DNA of 64,000 bases from Clostridiales bacterium. GTDB taxonomy: Bacteria > Bacillota > Clostridia > Lachnospirales > Bianqueaceae. The translations under genes and the position numbers were made by a program. The notes under the pieces were generated by a model, which saw nothing but the letters and a program-made list of their open reading frames with translations, was not told the origin of the DNA and searched no databases. The stretch covers positions 17,049 to 81,048 of the forward strand of contig JAILDJ010000272.1 in assembly GCA_024689505.1 (NCBI GenBank), read 5' to 3'. This document shows positions 8,190 to 18,966 of the stretch, in pieces. Within the stretch, counting starts at the first letter, position 1. The number at the start of each line of letters is the position of its first letter.

Positions 8190-10928
8190 ATGGCTGCAAA
8201 AAAGTCGACGTCTGCTAAAAAGAAAACAACGGGGAAAACACGAACGACAAAAGCGCCTGCAACAAAAAACAGTGCTCTGTCTGATCCTGTGGTATCTGAG
8301 ATCCGCAGCATCAGTATCCTGATCCTGCTGGTCATTTTGAACCTGTGCATGATCCTGCACAATCGCATGGGCATCATTGGACGCTCGATCTATAAGTGCG
8401 GTATCGGTGTCTTCGGTTTTTCTGCTTATTTACTGTGTTTGTTCGCGCTCATCGTGGTGATCCTTAATCTGGCGCACAAGCTGGAGGGACACACGGCAAA
8501 AGCATGGGCTGTTCTGGGCGTGATCCTGGGTCTGAGCGTGCTGCTGTATCTCATCAATGGGGATCTGTCGGTCAAGGAGCTGAAAACCTATTATGAAAAC
8601 GCTACTGCTGCCAACGGAGGCCTGCTGGGCGGTTTGATCGCGGGGTTCCTGGTACGGCTCATCGGCCGCATCGGCGCCATGGTCGTGGTACTGCTCATCC
8701 TGCTCATCACAATCGTCATCGTCACGGAACGTTCTTTGACGCGGGACCTGGGCCATGTGGCGCAGGCGTCCGCGCACGAAGTCCGTACGATGCATGAGGC
8801 TCATGTGCGCACCCGCGAGGAACGTCGTGCGGCGCTGGAAGAGAAACGCCGTGAGGAGGAGATCGCCAAAGCACGCGTTTCCCGGGAACTGCGGGAGATG
8901 GATCCGGCGGAAAAGTTCGTGCCGGAGGAAGAGCCCTCAGGTCCTGTCGTGTATGGTGCGCGTCCGGGTTCCGGAAAACCCACTGCCGCGCCAGTTGGCA
9001 AGGGCGGTCTGGATTTTGCTTTGTTCGATGATGATGACGATTATTATCTCAATAAAAAACGTCGGTATCAGTTGAAAAACGGCATCGAAGAGGAAGTGAC
9101 GGAGGAGAAGCGGCCGCGCCGCCGCAGAACAGCTGCGGAAAAGGCAACAGTACAGCCGGAAGCAAAGCCGGAGCCGATGGTCGAAGAGGAATCTGCGGCC
9201 TTCACGCCTTCTTCTGAGGAAGAGATCCGGATCAACATGCCCAAAACGCAGGAAACCAAAGTGGACGAATATTTGCCGGATGTGGATTTCGACGATCCGT
9301 TCACGGTAGCCGCGCCTGTGCAGAAACCGGTGAAGCCCGCTGCGTCTGGTTCCGGCCATGGCGAACGCCGCCCGAAGGTGGATTACGGCGAACAGCAGTC
9401 ACTGGATCAGGAACCTGATGAACCTGAAGAACCACTGGAACTGGATGGGGATGCGGATGTCACACCGGCTGCAGTCGTACACGAATACGTCTTCCCGCCG
9501 ATCGATCTGCTTTCGCCTCCGGGCGACAGCGAGGGCGGTGAATCCTACGATGATCTGCTGCGCAATGCCCGTACGTTGGAACAGTCACTGGCGAGCTTCG
9601 GTGTGGAAGCGAAAGTCCTGCAGGTCAATAAAGGACCTGCGGTCACCCGCTATGAGCTGCAGCCCAGCGAAGGTGTGCGCGTCAGCCGCATCATGAACCT
9701 GGCAGATGACATCGCTTTGAACCTGGCCACATCCGGGATCCGCATCGAGGGGCCGATCCCAGGCAAAAAGGCACTGGGCATCGAAGTGCCCAACCGGGAG
9801 ACTACTTCAGTCTATCTGCGGGAGGTCATCGATTCCGACCGCTTCCGCAGCCTGTCTTCACCGTTGGCCTTCGCCCTCGGCAAGGATATCGATGGCAACG
9901 TGCAGGTCACAGATATCGCCCGTATGCCGCATCTGCTCATCGCCGGCGCTACCGGTTCCGGTAAGAGCGTCTGCATCAACTGTCTGTTGATGAGCATCAT
10001 TTATAAAGCAAAACCGGAAGATGTCGGCTTGATCCTGATCGATCCTAAAGTCGTGGAACTGTCGGTGTATAATGGTGTTCCGCATCTTCTGACCCCGGTC
10101 GTGACCGATCCTAAAAAAGCGGCGCTGTCCCTGAATTGGGCGGTGCAGGAGATGACCAAGCGTTATAAACGGTTCTCCGATGCGCAGGTCCGTGATATCA
10201 AAGGCTTCAATGAATGGGTGGAAGCCAATCCGGACTGCGGGCAGCCGCGTATGAAGCGTATCATCATCGTGGTCGACGAGCTGGCCGACCTTATGATGGT
10301 CGCCTCCAAGGAAGTCGAGGATTACATCTGCCGCCTGGCGCAGATGGCCCGTGCAGCGGGCATCCATCTGGTCATTGCGACACAGCGTCCGTCGGTAGAC
10401 GTCATCACCGGTCTGATCAAGGCCAATATCCCGTCACGTCTTGCATTTGCGGTTTCTTCCGGCATCGATTCGCGAACCATCCTGGATATGGTCGGAGCCG
10501 AGAAACTGTTGGGACGGGGCGATATGCTGTTCGCGCCGATCGGCGCTTCCAAACCGCTGCGTATCCAGGGCGCTTTCGTTTCCGATCATGAGGTCGAGAA
10601 CGTCGTAGCAGCCGTTAAACAGACGTCCGTCCTTACGGATCCGGATCTTGAGGATACGCTGCGCACCGGCGGTTCTTCCACCTCTTCCGGCGGAGCCGAG
10701 GACGACGATCTGGATGAGTTCCTGGAACAGGCGATCCAGTATGTGGTGGACAAACAGAAGGCCTCCATCAGTATGTTGCAGCGCGTGTTCCGCATCGGTT
10801 TCAACCGTGCGGCCCGCCTTATGGACGCATTGGAGGAGCGCGGGATCGTCGGCCCGGACGAGGGCAGCAAACCGCGTAAAGTGTTGATGACATCCGAAGA
10901 ACTCAATGCTGAGGATGAAGAATATTAA
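8190..10928 (+). CDS. ftsK: DNA translocase FtsK/SpoIIIE
   Basis: This hexameric motor pumps chromosomal DNA through the closing septum. The 912-residue protein has a basic N-terminal leader, four membrane helices within about 37-190 and a charged linker of about 270 residues. The motor follows, with Walker A GATGSGKS near 587-594 and Walker B ([11 protein letters not shown]), then a C-terminal winged-helix gamma domain (from about 850) that reads polar sequence motifs. I place the start at ATG 8190 behind GGAGG rather than at TTG 8178, which overlaps that ribosome site. fhs follows after 23 bases, possibly in the same transcript. Confidence 0.95.
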   Translation: MAAKKSTSAKKKTTGKTRTTKAPATKNSALSDPVVSEIRSISILILLVILNLCMILHNRMGIIGRSIYKCGIGVFGFSAYLLCLFALIVVILNLAHKLEGHTAKAWAVLGVILGLSVLLYLINGDLSVKELKTYYENATAANGGLLGGLIAGFLVRLIGRIGAMVVVLLILLITIVIVTERSLTRDLGHVAQASAHEVRTMHEAHVRTREERRAALEEKRREEEIAKARVSRELREMDPAEKFVPEEEPSGPVVYGARPGSGKPTAAPVGKGGLDFALFDDDDDYYLNKKRRYQLKNGIEEEVTEEKRPRRRRTAAEKATVQPEAKPEPMVEEESAAFTPSSEEEIRINMPKTQETKVDEYLPDVDFDDPFTVAAPVQKPVKPAASGSGHGERRPKVDYGEQQSLDQEPDEPEEPLELDGDADVTPAAVVHEYVFPPIDLLSPPGDSEGGESYDDLLRNARTLEQSLASFGVEAKVLQVNKGPAVTRYELQPSEGVRVSRIMNLADDIALNLATSGIRIEGPIPGKKALGIEVPNRETTSVYLREVIDSDRFRSLSSPLAFALGKDIDGNVQVTDIARMPHLLIAGATGSGKSVCINCLLMSIIYKAKPEDVGLILIDPKVVELSVYNGVPHLLTPVVTDPKKAALSLNWAVQEMTKRYKRFSDAQVRDIKGFNEWVEANPDCGQPRMKRIIIVVDELADLMMVASKEVEDYICRLAQMARAAGIHLVIATQRPSVDVITGLIKANIPSRLAFAVSSGIDSRTILDMVGAEKLLGRGDMLFAPIGASKPLRIQGAFVSDHEVENVVAAVKQTSVLTDPDLEDTLRTGGSSTSSGGAEDDDLDEFLEQAIQYVVDKQKASISMLQRVFRIGFNRAARLMDALEERGIVGPDEGSKPRKVLMTSEELNAEDEEY

Positions 10929-10951
10929 TCAAATCAGGAGGATCCCATACC

Positions 10952-12628
10952 ATGAGCTACAAGAGTGATATCGAGATCGCAAGAGAAGCGAAAGTCCTGC
11001 CTATCACACAGGTGGCGGAGAAACTGGGCATCGAGGCCGACGACCTGGAAGCCTATGGCAAGTATAAAGCGAAGATCGCACCTTCCTATTGGGAGAAGAT
11101 CAAGGACAATCCGGATGGTAAACTGGTCCTGGTCACGGCTATCAATCCTACACCTGCGGGTGAAGGCAAGACGACGATCACCGTTGGTCTCGGCCAGGCT
11201 CTGGGACGTCTTGGGATCAAGTCCGTCATCGCTCTGCGTGAGCCTTCCCTGGGACCCTGTATGGGCGTTAAGGGCGGTGCCGCGGGCGGCGGTTACAGCC
11301 AGGTCGTTCCCATGGAAGACATCAATCTGCATTTCACTGGCGACATCCACGCCATCAGCACAGCCCACAATCTGCTGTCCGCGATGATCGATAATCATCT
11401 GCAGCAGGGCAATGCGCTGGGCATCGATCCGCGTCAGATCACCTGGAAGCGCGTCGTCGATCTGAACGATCGTGCGCTGCGTCATATCGTAGTAGGTCTG
11501 GGGGGCAAACTGCAGGGCGTTCCGCGTGAAGATGGATATATGATCACGGTCGCGTCCGAGATCATGGCGATCCTCTGCCTGTCTCGTGATCTTAAGGATC
11601 TGAAAGAACGCATCGGCCGCATCATCATCGGATACAATTACGCGGGTCAGCCTGTCACTGCGGCTGATTTGAAAGCGCAAGGCGCTATGGCAACGCTGCT
11701 GAAGGATGCTATCCATCCGAATCTGGTACAGACACTGGAAAACACGCCAGCCATCATCCATGGAGGTCCTTTCGCGAATATCGCCCATGGCTGCAACAGT
11801 CTGCGTGCTACACGGTATGCGCTGAAAACGGCGGATGTCGTTGTTACGGAAGCCGGCTTCGGTGCCGATCTTGGTGCTGAGAAGTTCCTGGATATCAAGT
11901 GCCGCATCGGCGGCCTGAAACCTTCTGCCATCGTGCTCGTGGCCACAGTCCGCGCGCTGAAATATAACGGCGGTGTAAAACGGGATCAGCTGGGTACGGA
12001 GAATCTGGAAGCGTTGGCGGCAGGCTTCGTCAACCTCCAGAAGCATATCGAAAATCTGCAGCAGTATGACGTTCCGGTCGTCGTCACGCTGAACGCTTTT
12101 GTTACAGATACCGAAGCGGAAACCAAGTTCATCGAGGACAAAGTCCGTGCCATGGGATGCGAATTCGCATTGGCCCGCGTCTGGGAGAAGGGCGGCGAAG
12201 GTGGAGAAGAACTGGCCAAAGCCGTGCTGAAGACCCTCGAAGAAAAGGAATCTCATTATCATCCGTTGTATCCGGATGATATGCCTCTGGACAAGAAGAT
12301 CGAGACCATCGCGACAAAGATCTACGGTGCGGACGGAGTCATCTATGGCGCCGGTGTCAAGACCCGTTTGAAGAAATTCGCTGAGATGGGATTCGGCAAT
12401 TGCCCGGTCTGCATCGCCAAGACGCAATACTCCCTGTCGGACAATCAGAAGAAACTGGGCCGTCCGACCGGATTCAAGATCACGATCCGTGAAGTCAATA
12501 TCTCTGCCGGTGCCGGCTTTGTAGTCGCCATCGCGGGCGATATCATGACGATGCCGGGTCTGCCGCCCGTTCCGGCTGCAGAAAACATCGACATCGATGA
12601 AAATGGTGTCATCACAGGTCTGTTCTAA
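10952..12628 (+). CDS. fhs: Formate-tetrahydrofolate ligase
   Basis: It makes 10-formyl-THF from formate, ATP and THF for purine and fMet synthesis or acetogenic flow. The 558-residue length is typical. The P-loop TPAGEGKTT is at about 67-75, and [22 protein letters not shown] segments of the active site follow. A strong AGGAGG precedes ATG 10952. folD begins 13 bases after the stop, so the two one-carbon enzymes are co-expressed. This also fits anaerobic formate use. Confidence 0.97.
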   Translation: MSYKSDIEIAREAKVLPITQVAEKLGIEADDLEAYGKYKAKIAPSYWEKIKDNPDGKLVLVTAINPTPAGEGKTTITVGLGQALGRLGIKSVIALREPSLGPCMGVKGGAAGGGYSQVVPMEDINLHFTGDIHAISTAHNLLSAMIDNHLQQGNALGIDPRQITWKRVVDLNDRALRHIVVGLGGKLQGVPREDGYMITVASEIMAILCLSRDLKDLKERIGRIIIGYNYAGQPVTAADLKAQGAMATLLKDAIHPNLVQTLENTPAIIHGGPFANIAHGCNSLRATRYALKTADVVVTEAGFGADLGAEKFLDIKCRIGGLKPSAIVLVATVRALKYNGGVKRDQLGTENLEALAAGFVNLQKHIENLQQYDVPVVVTLNAFVTDTEAETKFIEDKVRAMGCEFALARVWEKGGEGGEELAKAVLKTLEEKESHYHPLYPDDMPLDKKIETIATKIYGADGVIYGAGVKTRLKKFAEMGFGNCPVCIAKTQYSLSDNQKKLGRPTGFKITIREVNISAGAGFVVAIAGDIMTMPGLPPVPAAENIDIDENGVITGLF

Positions 12629-12641
12629 AAAAGGAGAAAGC

Positions 12642-13499
12642 ATGGAAACCAAGATCATAGATGGAAAAAAGATCGCGCGTGAGATCCGTGCCGAATTGAA
12701 GGAGCGTATCGCCGCCCACGTGGCGGCGGGTCGCCCCACGCCGAAAATGACGGTCATCCTGGTCGGAGATGATCCGGCTTCGCAGGTCTATGTTGCCAAT
12801 AAGGAGAAGGCCTGCGGCTGGATCCGGATGGAGTCGGAAACACTGCGTATGCCTGCATCCACGACGACGGAAGAAGTCATTGCGGCGATCGAACAGTTGA
12901 ATCAGGACGAAACCGTGCACGGGATCCTCGTGCAGCTGCCGGTGCCTGAGCAGATCGATAAAGCGGCCGTGCTGAAGACCATCGATCCACGCAAAGACGT
13001 GGACGGTTTCCATGTCATCAATGCCGGACAGTTGTTCACCGGCACGGGAGATCCTCTGGTCGCCTGCACACCGTCCGGCATCATCCAGATGCTGAAACGC
13101 TCCGGGATCGAGATCACTGGGAAAAACTGCGTTGTTGCCGGCCGCAGCAATATCGTGGGCAAGCCCATGGCGATGCTCATGATGAATGAGAATGCGACGG
13201 TCACGGTCATCCATACCCGTACGAAGGACGATCGTGAGTTCATCAAAAACGCGGATATCTTCATCTCCGCTGTGGGGCGTCCCAAACGCTTCACAGGTGA
13301 TGATATCAAAGAAGGCGCCGTAGTGATCGACGTGGGGATCCATCGCACCGAAGAAGGCTTATGCGGGGATTGCGATTATGAATCCATGCTTGGCAAGGCT
13401 TCTTATATCACACCCGTACCAGGCGGCGTCGGTCCTATGACGATCGCCATGCTGCTCAGCAACTGTCTGAAAGCTTATGAGGGTCAAATATGCCAGTAA
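12642..13499 (+). CDS. folD: Bifunctional methylene-THF dehydrogenase/methenyl-THF cyclohydrolase
   Basis: FolD interconverts 5,10-methylene-, methenyl- and 10-formyl-THF with NADP. The 285-residue protein has the YxxxK active site (Y50, K54 in YVANKEK), QLPVP, DVDGFH and the Rossmann segment VVAGRSNIVGKP, and ends with PVPGGVGPMTIAML. The start is ATG 12642 after AAGGAG; an earlier in-frame start lies inside fhs. It overlaps the next gene by ten bases. Confidence 0.97.
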   Translation: METKIIDGKKIAREIRAELKERIAAHVAAGRPTPKMTVILVGDDPASQVYVANKEKACGWIRMESETLRMPASTTTEEVIAAIEQLNQDETVHGILVQLPVPEQIDKAAVLKTIDPRKDVDGFHVINAGQLFTGTGDPLVACTPSGIIQMLKRSGIEITGKNCVVAGRSNIVGKPMAMLMMNENATVTVIHTRTKDDREFIKNADIFISAVGRPKRFTGDDIKEGAVVIDVGIHRTEEGLCGDCDYESMLGKASYITPVPGGVGPMTIAMLLSNCLKAYEGQICQ

Positions 13500-14833
13500 C
13501 TGTATCGTTCGTATCCCTTGGCTGTGATAAAAACACGGTCGACAGCGAGATCATGCTGGAGCGCTTGCTGGAAAACGGGTACGAACTTGTCAAGGATGAT
13601 GCTTTAGCTGAGGTGATCATCATCAATACCTGTGGTTTCATCCAGTCGGCACAGGAGGAATCGATCGAAACCATCCTGGAGATGGCTGCGTATAAGGAAT
13701 CCGGCTGCTGTAAAAAACTGGTCGTGACGGGCTGCCTTGCCCAACGCTTCGCCAAGGAGATCGGTGAGGATCTGCCGGAGGTCGATGCGGTGGTGGGGAC
13801 CGGAAGCTACGAGGAGATCGTTGAAGTGCTGGATGAGCTGCTGGACTCTGATCAGAAGATCGTCCGTCTTGGCGCTTTGCCGGATCGGGATCTCGGATAT
13901 CAAAAGCGTTTGCTTTCCACGACAGGATACTATGAATATATCAAGATCGCGGAAGGCTGCGATAATTTCTGCACGTACTGTACCATCCCTTCGATCCGTG
14001 GACGCTATCGCTCACGTAAGGCGGAGGATATCATACGGGAGGTGCGGGATCTCGCGGAGCAGGGCGTGACGGAGCTGATGGTCGTGGCGCAGGACATCAC
14101 GAAATACGGTAAGGATCTGGACGAGGATATCGATCTGTCAGATCTGCTGTATATGATGTGCCGGGTCGAGGGTATCCATTGGATCCGCCTCCTGTACTGC
14201 TATCCGGAGGATATCACCGAGAAGCTCATTCGGACGATGGCGTCGGAAGAGAAGATCCTTCCATATATCGATATGCCGATCCAGCATTGTTCCGACAGTG
14301 TCTTGAAGCGTATGAACCGCAAACATTCCAAGGCTATATTGCAGCAGGTCATGGATCAACTGCGGGATGCGATGCCGGAAGTCTGCATCCGTACGACGCT
14401 CATCACCGGTTTTCCAGGAGAGACAGAAGCGGAATTCGAGGAAATGTGTGATTTCGTCAACGAGGCTGGTTTTGATCGGTTGGGCGTCTTCACCTATTCT
14501 CAGGAAGAGGGTACTCCGGCAGCCCGCATGAAGGATCAGGTGCCGGAAGAAGAGAAAGAACGCCGCAAGGATGTCCTGATGCAGATCCAGCAGCAGGTCA
14601 GCCGGGAGATCTCGGAGTCCTTGATCGGGAGTGAAATGGAAGTCATCGTTGAAGGAGAGATCCCTGACGCGGTGGAGGAAGGGCATGTATACAGCGCGCG
14701 ATCGTACCGGGATGCTCCGGATATCGACGGGTTCGTGTTTGTTACTACGGAGGAGCCGCATCAGTCGGGCGACTATATCCGCTGCCGCATCAGCGGTGCC
14801 TATGAGTACGACTTGATTGGAGAAGAGATCTGA
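13490..14833 (+). CDS. rimO: Ribosomal protein S12 methylthiotransferase
   Basis: RimO adds a methylthio group to the conserved Asp of ribosomal protein S12, using two iron-sulfur clusters and SAM. The N-terminal domain starts with SLGCDKNTVDSE and carries the auxiliary-cluster cysteines. The radical SAM CxxxCxxC is at C157, C161 and C164 (CDNFCTYC). The C-terminal TRAM domain ends with ISGAYEYDLIGE, the RimO form that separates it from MiaB. The 447-residue length is normal. It overlaps folD by ten bases and pgsA by one. Confidence 0.95.
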   Translation: MPVTVSFVSLGCDKNTVDSEIMLERLLENGYELVKDDALAEVIIINTCGFIQSAQEESIETILEMAAYKESGCCKKLVVTGCLAQRFAKEIGEDLPEVDAVVGTGSYEEIVEVLDELLDSDQKIVRLGALPDRDLGYQKRLLSTTGYYEYIKIAEGCDNFCTYCTIPSIRGRYRSRKAEDIIREVRDLAEQGVTELMVVAQDITKYGKDLDEDIDLSDLLYMMCRVEGIHWIRLLYCYPEDITEKLIRTMASEEKILPYIDMPIQHCSDSVLKRMNRKHSKAILQQVMDQLRDAMPEVCIRTTLITGFPGETEAEFEEMCDFVNEAGFDRLGVFTYSQEEGTPAARMKDQVPEEEKERRKDVLMQIQQQVSREISESLIGSEMEVIVEGEIPDAVEEGHVYSARSYRDAPDIDGFVFVTTEEPHQSGDYIRCRISGAYEYDLIGEEI

Positions 14834-15399
14834 TGGAAGCTAAGAAAAAGATCGATCTGAATATCGCGAATAAGCTGACGATCCTCAGGGTCCTGCTGAT
14901 CCCGGTATTCATTGTACTGTACATGACGAAACTGCTGCCGCATCCTTGGAACCGTATCGTCGCATTGGCGGTGTTTGCGCTTGCTTCCTATACCGATCAT
15001 TTGGATGGATATCTGGCGCGCAGCCGCGGACTGGTCACGGATTTCGGCAAGTTCATGGATCCGTTGGCAGATAAATTGCTGGTCATCTCCGCGCTGATCT
15101 GCTTTGTAGAACGAGGAGAATTGGCCGGCTGGATCGTGATCATCATCGTGGCACGCGAATTCATCATCAGCGGTTTTCGCCTGGTAGCCGCCTCCAAGGG
15201 AGTCGTGATCGCGGCGGCCATGCTGGGCAAGATCAAGACGGTCGTCCAGATGATCATGGCGATGCTGATCATTCTGGGTTGGCAGTATAACTGGTATCAG
15301 ATCCTGATCACGATCAGCGCATATCTGTCCATGATCCTTTCGATCGCATCTGTTATCGAATATATCTACAAAAACAGGGAAGTACTGTATGAAGAATAA
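14833..15399 (+). CDS. pgsA: CDP-diacylglycerol-glycerol-3-phosphate 3-phosphatidyltransferase
   Basis: It makes phosphatidylglycerol phosphate, the entry step to anionic lipids. The CDP-alcohol phosphotransferase motif is complete, from D55 and D58-G59 through AR to the two Asp residues in FMDPLAD. The 188-residue integral membrane protein has the expected helices. The start ATG overlaps the rimO stop (TGATG), and the end overlaps cinA by 11 bases. pgsA-cinA-recA is a common Bacillota order. Confidence 0.95.
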   Translation: MEAKKKIDLNIANKLTILRVLLIPVFIVLYMTKLLPHPWNRIVALAVFALASYTDHLDGYLARSRGLVTDFGKFMDPLADKLLVISALICFVERGELAGWIVIIIVAREFIISGFRLVAASKGVVIAAAMLGKIKTVVQMIMAMLIILGWQYNWYQILITISAYLSMILSIASVIEYIYKNREVLYEE

Positions 15400-16654
15400 A
15401 GAGTGGTCCGCGGAGATCATCGCCATCGGGACCGAGATCCTGCTGGGAGATATCGTCAATACCAACGCTTCCTACATTGCAAGAGGACTGGCGGCACTGG
15501 GGATCGATCTGTTCCATCAGCAGGTGGTCGGAGATAATCCTGACCGGGTCCTGGATGCGTTCCGATTGGCTTTTGACAGGGCGGATATCGTGATCACCAC
15601 AGGAGGCCTTGGCCCCACGGGAGATGACCTGTCCAAAGAGATGGGAGCCAGATATTTCGATGTGCCCATGGAAGAGAACCGGGAGGCGCGGACCAATATC
15701 GAGGACCGTCTCAGACAGATGCACCGTGAGATCACGCCGAACAACTGGAAGCAGGCCATGCTGCCGCAAGGGGCCGTACCTTTGCAGAATGCACATGGTA
15801 CAGCGCCGGGTTTCATCTTGCGCAAGGAGGACAAGATCCTCATCATGCTGCCTGGACCGCCATCGGAAATGCGGCCTATGTTCGATGCGCAGGTGTGTCC
15901 TTATCTAAGAAGCCTTTCGGGGGAGGTCATGCTTTCTCGGACGCTGCATTTGTGCGGGATCGGGGAATCCGCCCTGGAATACCGATTGCATGAGCGCATG
16001 GAGCGTATGACCAATCCCACGTTGGCCCCATATGCCAAGACGGGCATGGTGGATCTTCGGATCACGGCGAAAGCTGCGACGCAGGAAGAAGCACTGGCAT
16101 TGATCTATCCGGTCGAAGCGGAGCTTAGACAGGAATTGGGTACATTGATCTATGGATCAGATGATGATACTTTAGAAAGTGTAGTCGGCCAACTGCTGAT
16201 CAAGAAAAAAATAACGGTCAGCGCGGCGGAATCGTGCACAGGAGGCCTTTTTTCCGGACAGCTGATCAATTATAATGGGATATCGGAAGTGTACAAAGCC
16301 GGTTTCATTACATATGCCAACGAGGCCAAGGAGCAGTTTCTAGGCGTCCCTCACGAGGTACTCCTCCAGCATGGAGCAGTCAGTGAGCAGACAGCCCGTG
16401 CCATGGCGGAAGGGGCAGCCCGTGCTGCTGGAACGGATGCTGCGGTCGCTGTTACCGGGATCGCAGGACCGGGCGGCGGTACGTCTGAGAAACCGGTCGG
16501 ACTCATCTATGTGGGGGTCACCGTGCGGGGCAGGACGGAAGTCCTGGAACTGCATCTGAAGGGCGACCGTCAGGAGAACCGCCATCGTACGGTCATCCAG
16601 GCACTGAACAAACTCAGGCTCATGATCCTGGAGGAGCCGGATCCGGAAAGTTGA
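15389..16654 (+). CDS. cinA: CinA-family protein (ADP-ribose pyrophosphatase/NMN deamidase type)
   Basis: CinA proteins handle pyridine nucleotide by-products: the N-terminal MoaB/MogA-like domain hydrolyses ADP-ribose-type compounds and the C-terminal domain deamidates NMN. The first domain shows [15 protein letters not shown]. The C-terminal domain shows [14 protein letters not shown] and [10 protein letters not shown]. The 421-residue length fits the two-domain form. Although named competence/damage-inducible, its place before recA is conserved even without competence genes. Confidence 0.93.
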   Translation: MKNKEWSAEIIAIGTEILLGDIVNTNASYIARGLAALGIDLFHQQVVGDNPDRVLDAFRLAFDRADIVITTGGLGPTGDDLSKEMGARYFDVPMEENREARTNIEDRLRQMHREITPNNWKQAMLPQGAVPLQNAHGTAPGFILRKEDKILIMLPGPPSEMRPMFDAQVCPYLRSLSGEVMLSRTLHLCGIGESALEYRLHERMERMTNPTLAPYAKTGMVDLRITAKAATQEEALALIYPVEAELRQELGTLIYGSDDDTLESVVGQLLIKKKITVSAAESCTGGLFSGQLINYNGISEVYKAGFITYANEAKEQFLGVPHEVLLQHGAVSEQTARAMAEGAARAAGTDAAVAVTGIAGPGGGTSEKPVGLIYVGVTVRGRTEVLELHLKGDRQENRHRTVIQALNKLRLMILEEPDPES

Positions 16655-16736
16655 GATTTTTTATAAAAACACTGTACACACATCAAAAAACAGCCTTATA
16701 TACACTATAGAGATTATTTCAGGAGGTATCTTAATC

Positions 16737-17765
16737 ATGGCAGGAAATGAAAGACAAAAAGCATTGGAGGCCGCCATCTCACAGATCCAGAAAAGCTACG
16801 GCCAAGGTGCGATCATGAAACTGGGCGAGTCCGTCAGTATGAACGTCGAAACCATCCCGACCGGCTCCTTAAGCCTGGATGCAGCACTTGGCGTCGGTGG
16901 AATTCCGCGCGGCCGTATCATCGAGATCTATGGACCGGAATCCAGTGGTAAAACCACGGTTGCGCTGCACATGGTCGCAGAAGCGCAGAAGCGCGGCGGC
17001 ATTGCCGGTTATATCGATGCGGAGCACGCTATGGATCCGACGTACGCGCGCAATCTGGGTGTAGATATCGAAAACCTGTACATTTCTCAGCCGGACAACG
17101 GCGAGCAGGCACTGGAGATCACGGAGACCATGGTCCGTTCCGGCGCCATGGATATCGTAGTCGTGGACTCTGTTGCGGCTCTGGTCCCCAAGGCGGAGAT
17201 CGATGGCGAAATGGGTGATTCCCATGTCGGCCTGCAGGCGCGTCTTATGTCGCAGGCGCTGCGTAAGCTGACGGGAGCGATCAATAAATCCAACTGCATC
17301 GTTGTCTTCATCAACCAACTGCGTGAAAAAGTCGGCGTTATGTTTGGCAATCCTGAAACTACCACCGGCGGCCGTGCACTGAAGTTCTATGCTTCTGTAC
17401 GTCTGGATGTGCGTCGCATCGAAACACTGAAAGCAAACGGTGAATTCATTGGCAACCATGTCCGTGTCAAGGTCGTAAAGAACAAGGTAGCACCTCCGTT
17501 CAAGGAAGCGGAATTCGATATCATGTACGGGCAGGGCATCTCTCGTGAGGGCGATATCCTGGATCTTGCAGCCAACGAAGGTATCGTTGTCAAGAGCGGC
17601 GCATGGTACAACTATAACGACGAGCGTCTGGGACAGGGCCGTGAAAACGTGAAAAAACTGTTGCACGACAATCCTGAACTTATGGCCGAGATCGAGCACA
17701 AAGTCCGTGTCAAACTGGGCTTCGATGCCGCCACGGAAGAAGCGGAAGCGGAAACTGAAGAGTAA
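16737..17765 (+). CDS. recA: Recombinase RecA
   Basis: RecA forms filaments on single-stranded DNA for strand exchange and triggers LexA-type self-cleavage. The 342-residue protein has Walker [10 protein letters not shown] (from residue 66), the MAW-like [20 protein letters not shown] loop region and a short acidic tail. The start is ATG 16737 behind AGGAGG. I see no clear GAAC-N4-GTTC SOS box in the 82 bases upstream. recX follows after 15 bases. Confidence 0.98.
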   Translation: MAGNERQKALEAAISQIQKSYGQGAIMKLGESVSMNVETIPTGSLSLDAALGVGGIPRGRIIEIYGPESSGKTTVALHMVAEAQKRGGIAGYIDAEHAMDPTYARNLGVDIENLYISQPDNGEQALEITETMVRSGAMDIVVVDSVAALVPKAEIDGEMGDSHVGLQARLMSQALRKLTGAINKSNCIVVFINQLREKVGVMFGNPETTTGGRALKFYASVRLDVRRIETLKANGEFIGNHVRVKVVKNKVAPPFKEAEFDIMYGQGISREGDILDLAANEGIVVKSGAWYNYNDERLGQGRENVKKLLHDNPELMAEIEHKVRVKLGFDAATEEAEAETEE

Positions 17766-17780
17766 GCAATCCAAAACCAT

Positions 17781-18311
17781 ATGAGAACTGCAGGAAAAAA
17801 CAAGCGCCGGATCCCGGAGTTTACTTCGGAATCCGAGCGCAGTTCTTTTTACAGGAATGAAGCGCTGCATTTTTTGGATTTCAAAATGCGGACGGAGGCA
17901 GAGATTCGTACGCATTTAAAGGAAAAACAATGTCCGCAGGAAGTATCCGATGAGGTGTTGGATTTCCTGAAGGAATATCACTATGTGGATGATGCGCGTT
18001 ATGCACTCTTGTTCATACGCCAGGAACAAGAACTGCATCATCGTTCGCGTAAGGACATTGCTAACCGCCTGCTCAGCAAGGGTATCGATGGGGCGCTGAT
18101 CGCGTCTGCCTTCGACGAAAACGGGGCGGATGAAGAGACTGAGCTGGAGATGGCGCGGTGGCATGTTCAGAAAAAGACCAGATCTGATGCGGTCGGTGCG
18201 GATAAACTCATGGCCTTTCTGGAAAGAAAAGGCTTTTCTTATCGCACCATCAAATCGGTGCTTCAGGAAGTGGAAACTTCCGAAGAATCGTGGTTGGATG
18301 ATACTATGTAA
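17781..18311 (+). CDS. recX: Regulatory protein RecX
   Basis: RecX binds RecA filaments and limits their activity. The 176-residue protein has the three-helix repeat pattern of the family: RNEALHFLDFKMRTEAEIRTHL, then VDDARYALLFIRQEQ, then ERKGFSYRTIKSVL. The place right behind recA supports the call. A strong terminator follows. Confidence 0.9.
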   Translation: MRTAGKNKRRIPEFTSESERSSFYRNEALHFLDFKMRTEAEIRTHLKEKQCPQEVSDEVLDFLKEYHYVDDARYALLFIRQEQELHHRSRKDIANRLLSKGIDGALIASAFDENGADEETELEMARWHVQKKTRSDAVGADKLMAFLERKGFSYRTIKSVLQEVETSEESWLDDTM

Positions 18312-18316
18312 ATGAC

Positions 18317-18343
18317 GAGACGGGTATTGTTCCGTCTCTTTTT
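18317..18343 (+). terminator. Terminator after recX
   Basis: GAGACGG (18317-18323) pairs with CCGTCTC (18332-18338), followed by five T. Confidence 0.9.
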
Positions 18344-18374
18344 CATAAAGATTGTAAGATATCGTTTGTTTTGT

Positions 18375-18397
18375 CGTCATTAAGGGTGAAAAGGAGG
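18375..18397 (+). promoter_or_regulatory. Putative ECF-type promoter element and ribosome site of the sigma gene
   Basis: CGTCATTAAGGGTGAA (18375-18390) nearly repeats CGTCTTAAGGGTGAA at 1440-1454. The following AAGGAGG (18391-18397) is the ribosome site and favours the TTG start at 18406 over GTG 18397, which overlaps it. TGTAAG lies about 17 bases upstream of CGTC and could be the -35 box. Self-regulation of the ECF operon is inferred. Confidence 0.4.
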
Positions 18398-18405
18398 TGG
18401 GTGCA

Positions 18406-18966
18406 TTGGAAGATGAGCAGATCGTGCAGCTGTATTGGGACAGGAACGAGTCCGCGATCGAGGAATCATCGAAGAAATATGGGTCCTACGTGCGTCAGAT
18501 CGCCTGCCGGATCCTGAACGACATCGCGGATGCGGAGGAATGTGTAAATGATACCTGGCTCCGGGCTTGGAACGCTATACCTCCGCAGAGGCCCACTGTT
18601 TTAGGCGCTTTTTTCGGAAAGATCACCAGAAATCTGTCTTTTGACATGTACAGAAAAGCGCGCCGGGGTAAAAGAGGCGGCACTGAGATCGATCTGGTCC
18701 TGGATGAACTGGGCGAGTGCGTCTCCGGGCAGGAGGATACGGAGACACGGTGGGAGTCAAAAGAACTGGTGCGGGAGATCAACAGATTCTTGAATTCTCT
18801 GCCGCGGACGAAGCGAGACATGTTCGTTCTTCGTTACTGGTATGCGGACAGCATCCATGCGATCGCGGATCGATATCAGACCACCGAGAACAATGTATCT
18901 GTGACCTTAAGCCGCCTGAGAAAAAAACTGCGCACACATCTGACAGAAAGAGGGTATGATATATGA
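18406..18966 (+). CDS. ECF-type RNA polymerase sigma factor
   Basis: This 186-residue protein has only sigma regions 2 and 4, the ECF layout. Region 2 shows DAEECVNDTWLRAWNAIPP and the helix LGAFFGKITRNLSFDMYR. Region 4 shows LPRTKRDMFVLRYWY followed by the HTH IADRYQTTENNVSVTLSRLR. I use TTG 18406 because AAGGAGG sits 8 bases before it. The stop overlaps the next gene by ATGA, so sigma factor and membrane partner are translationally coupled. This is the usual arrangement of an ECF factor and its anti-sigma protein. Confidence 0.88.
   Translation: MEDEQIVQLYWDRNESAIEESSKKYGSYVRQIACRILNDIADAEECVNDTWLRAWNAIPPQRPTVLGAFFGKITRNLSFDMYRKARRGKRGGTEIDLVLDELGECVSGQEDTETRWESKELVREINRFLNSLPRTKRDMFVLRYWYADSIHAIADRYQTTENNVSVTLSRLRKKLRTHLTERGYDI

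Noticed and set aside
10934-12757. A 607-codon open frame antisense to fhs
   Set aside because: It is a shadow of a well-conserved fhs gene and spans the fhs-folD junction.
16655-16736. SOS (LexA) box before recA
   Set aside because: No GAAC-N4-GTTC or close variant is visible; a lineage-specific box cannot be excluded.
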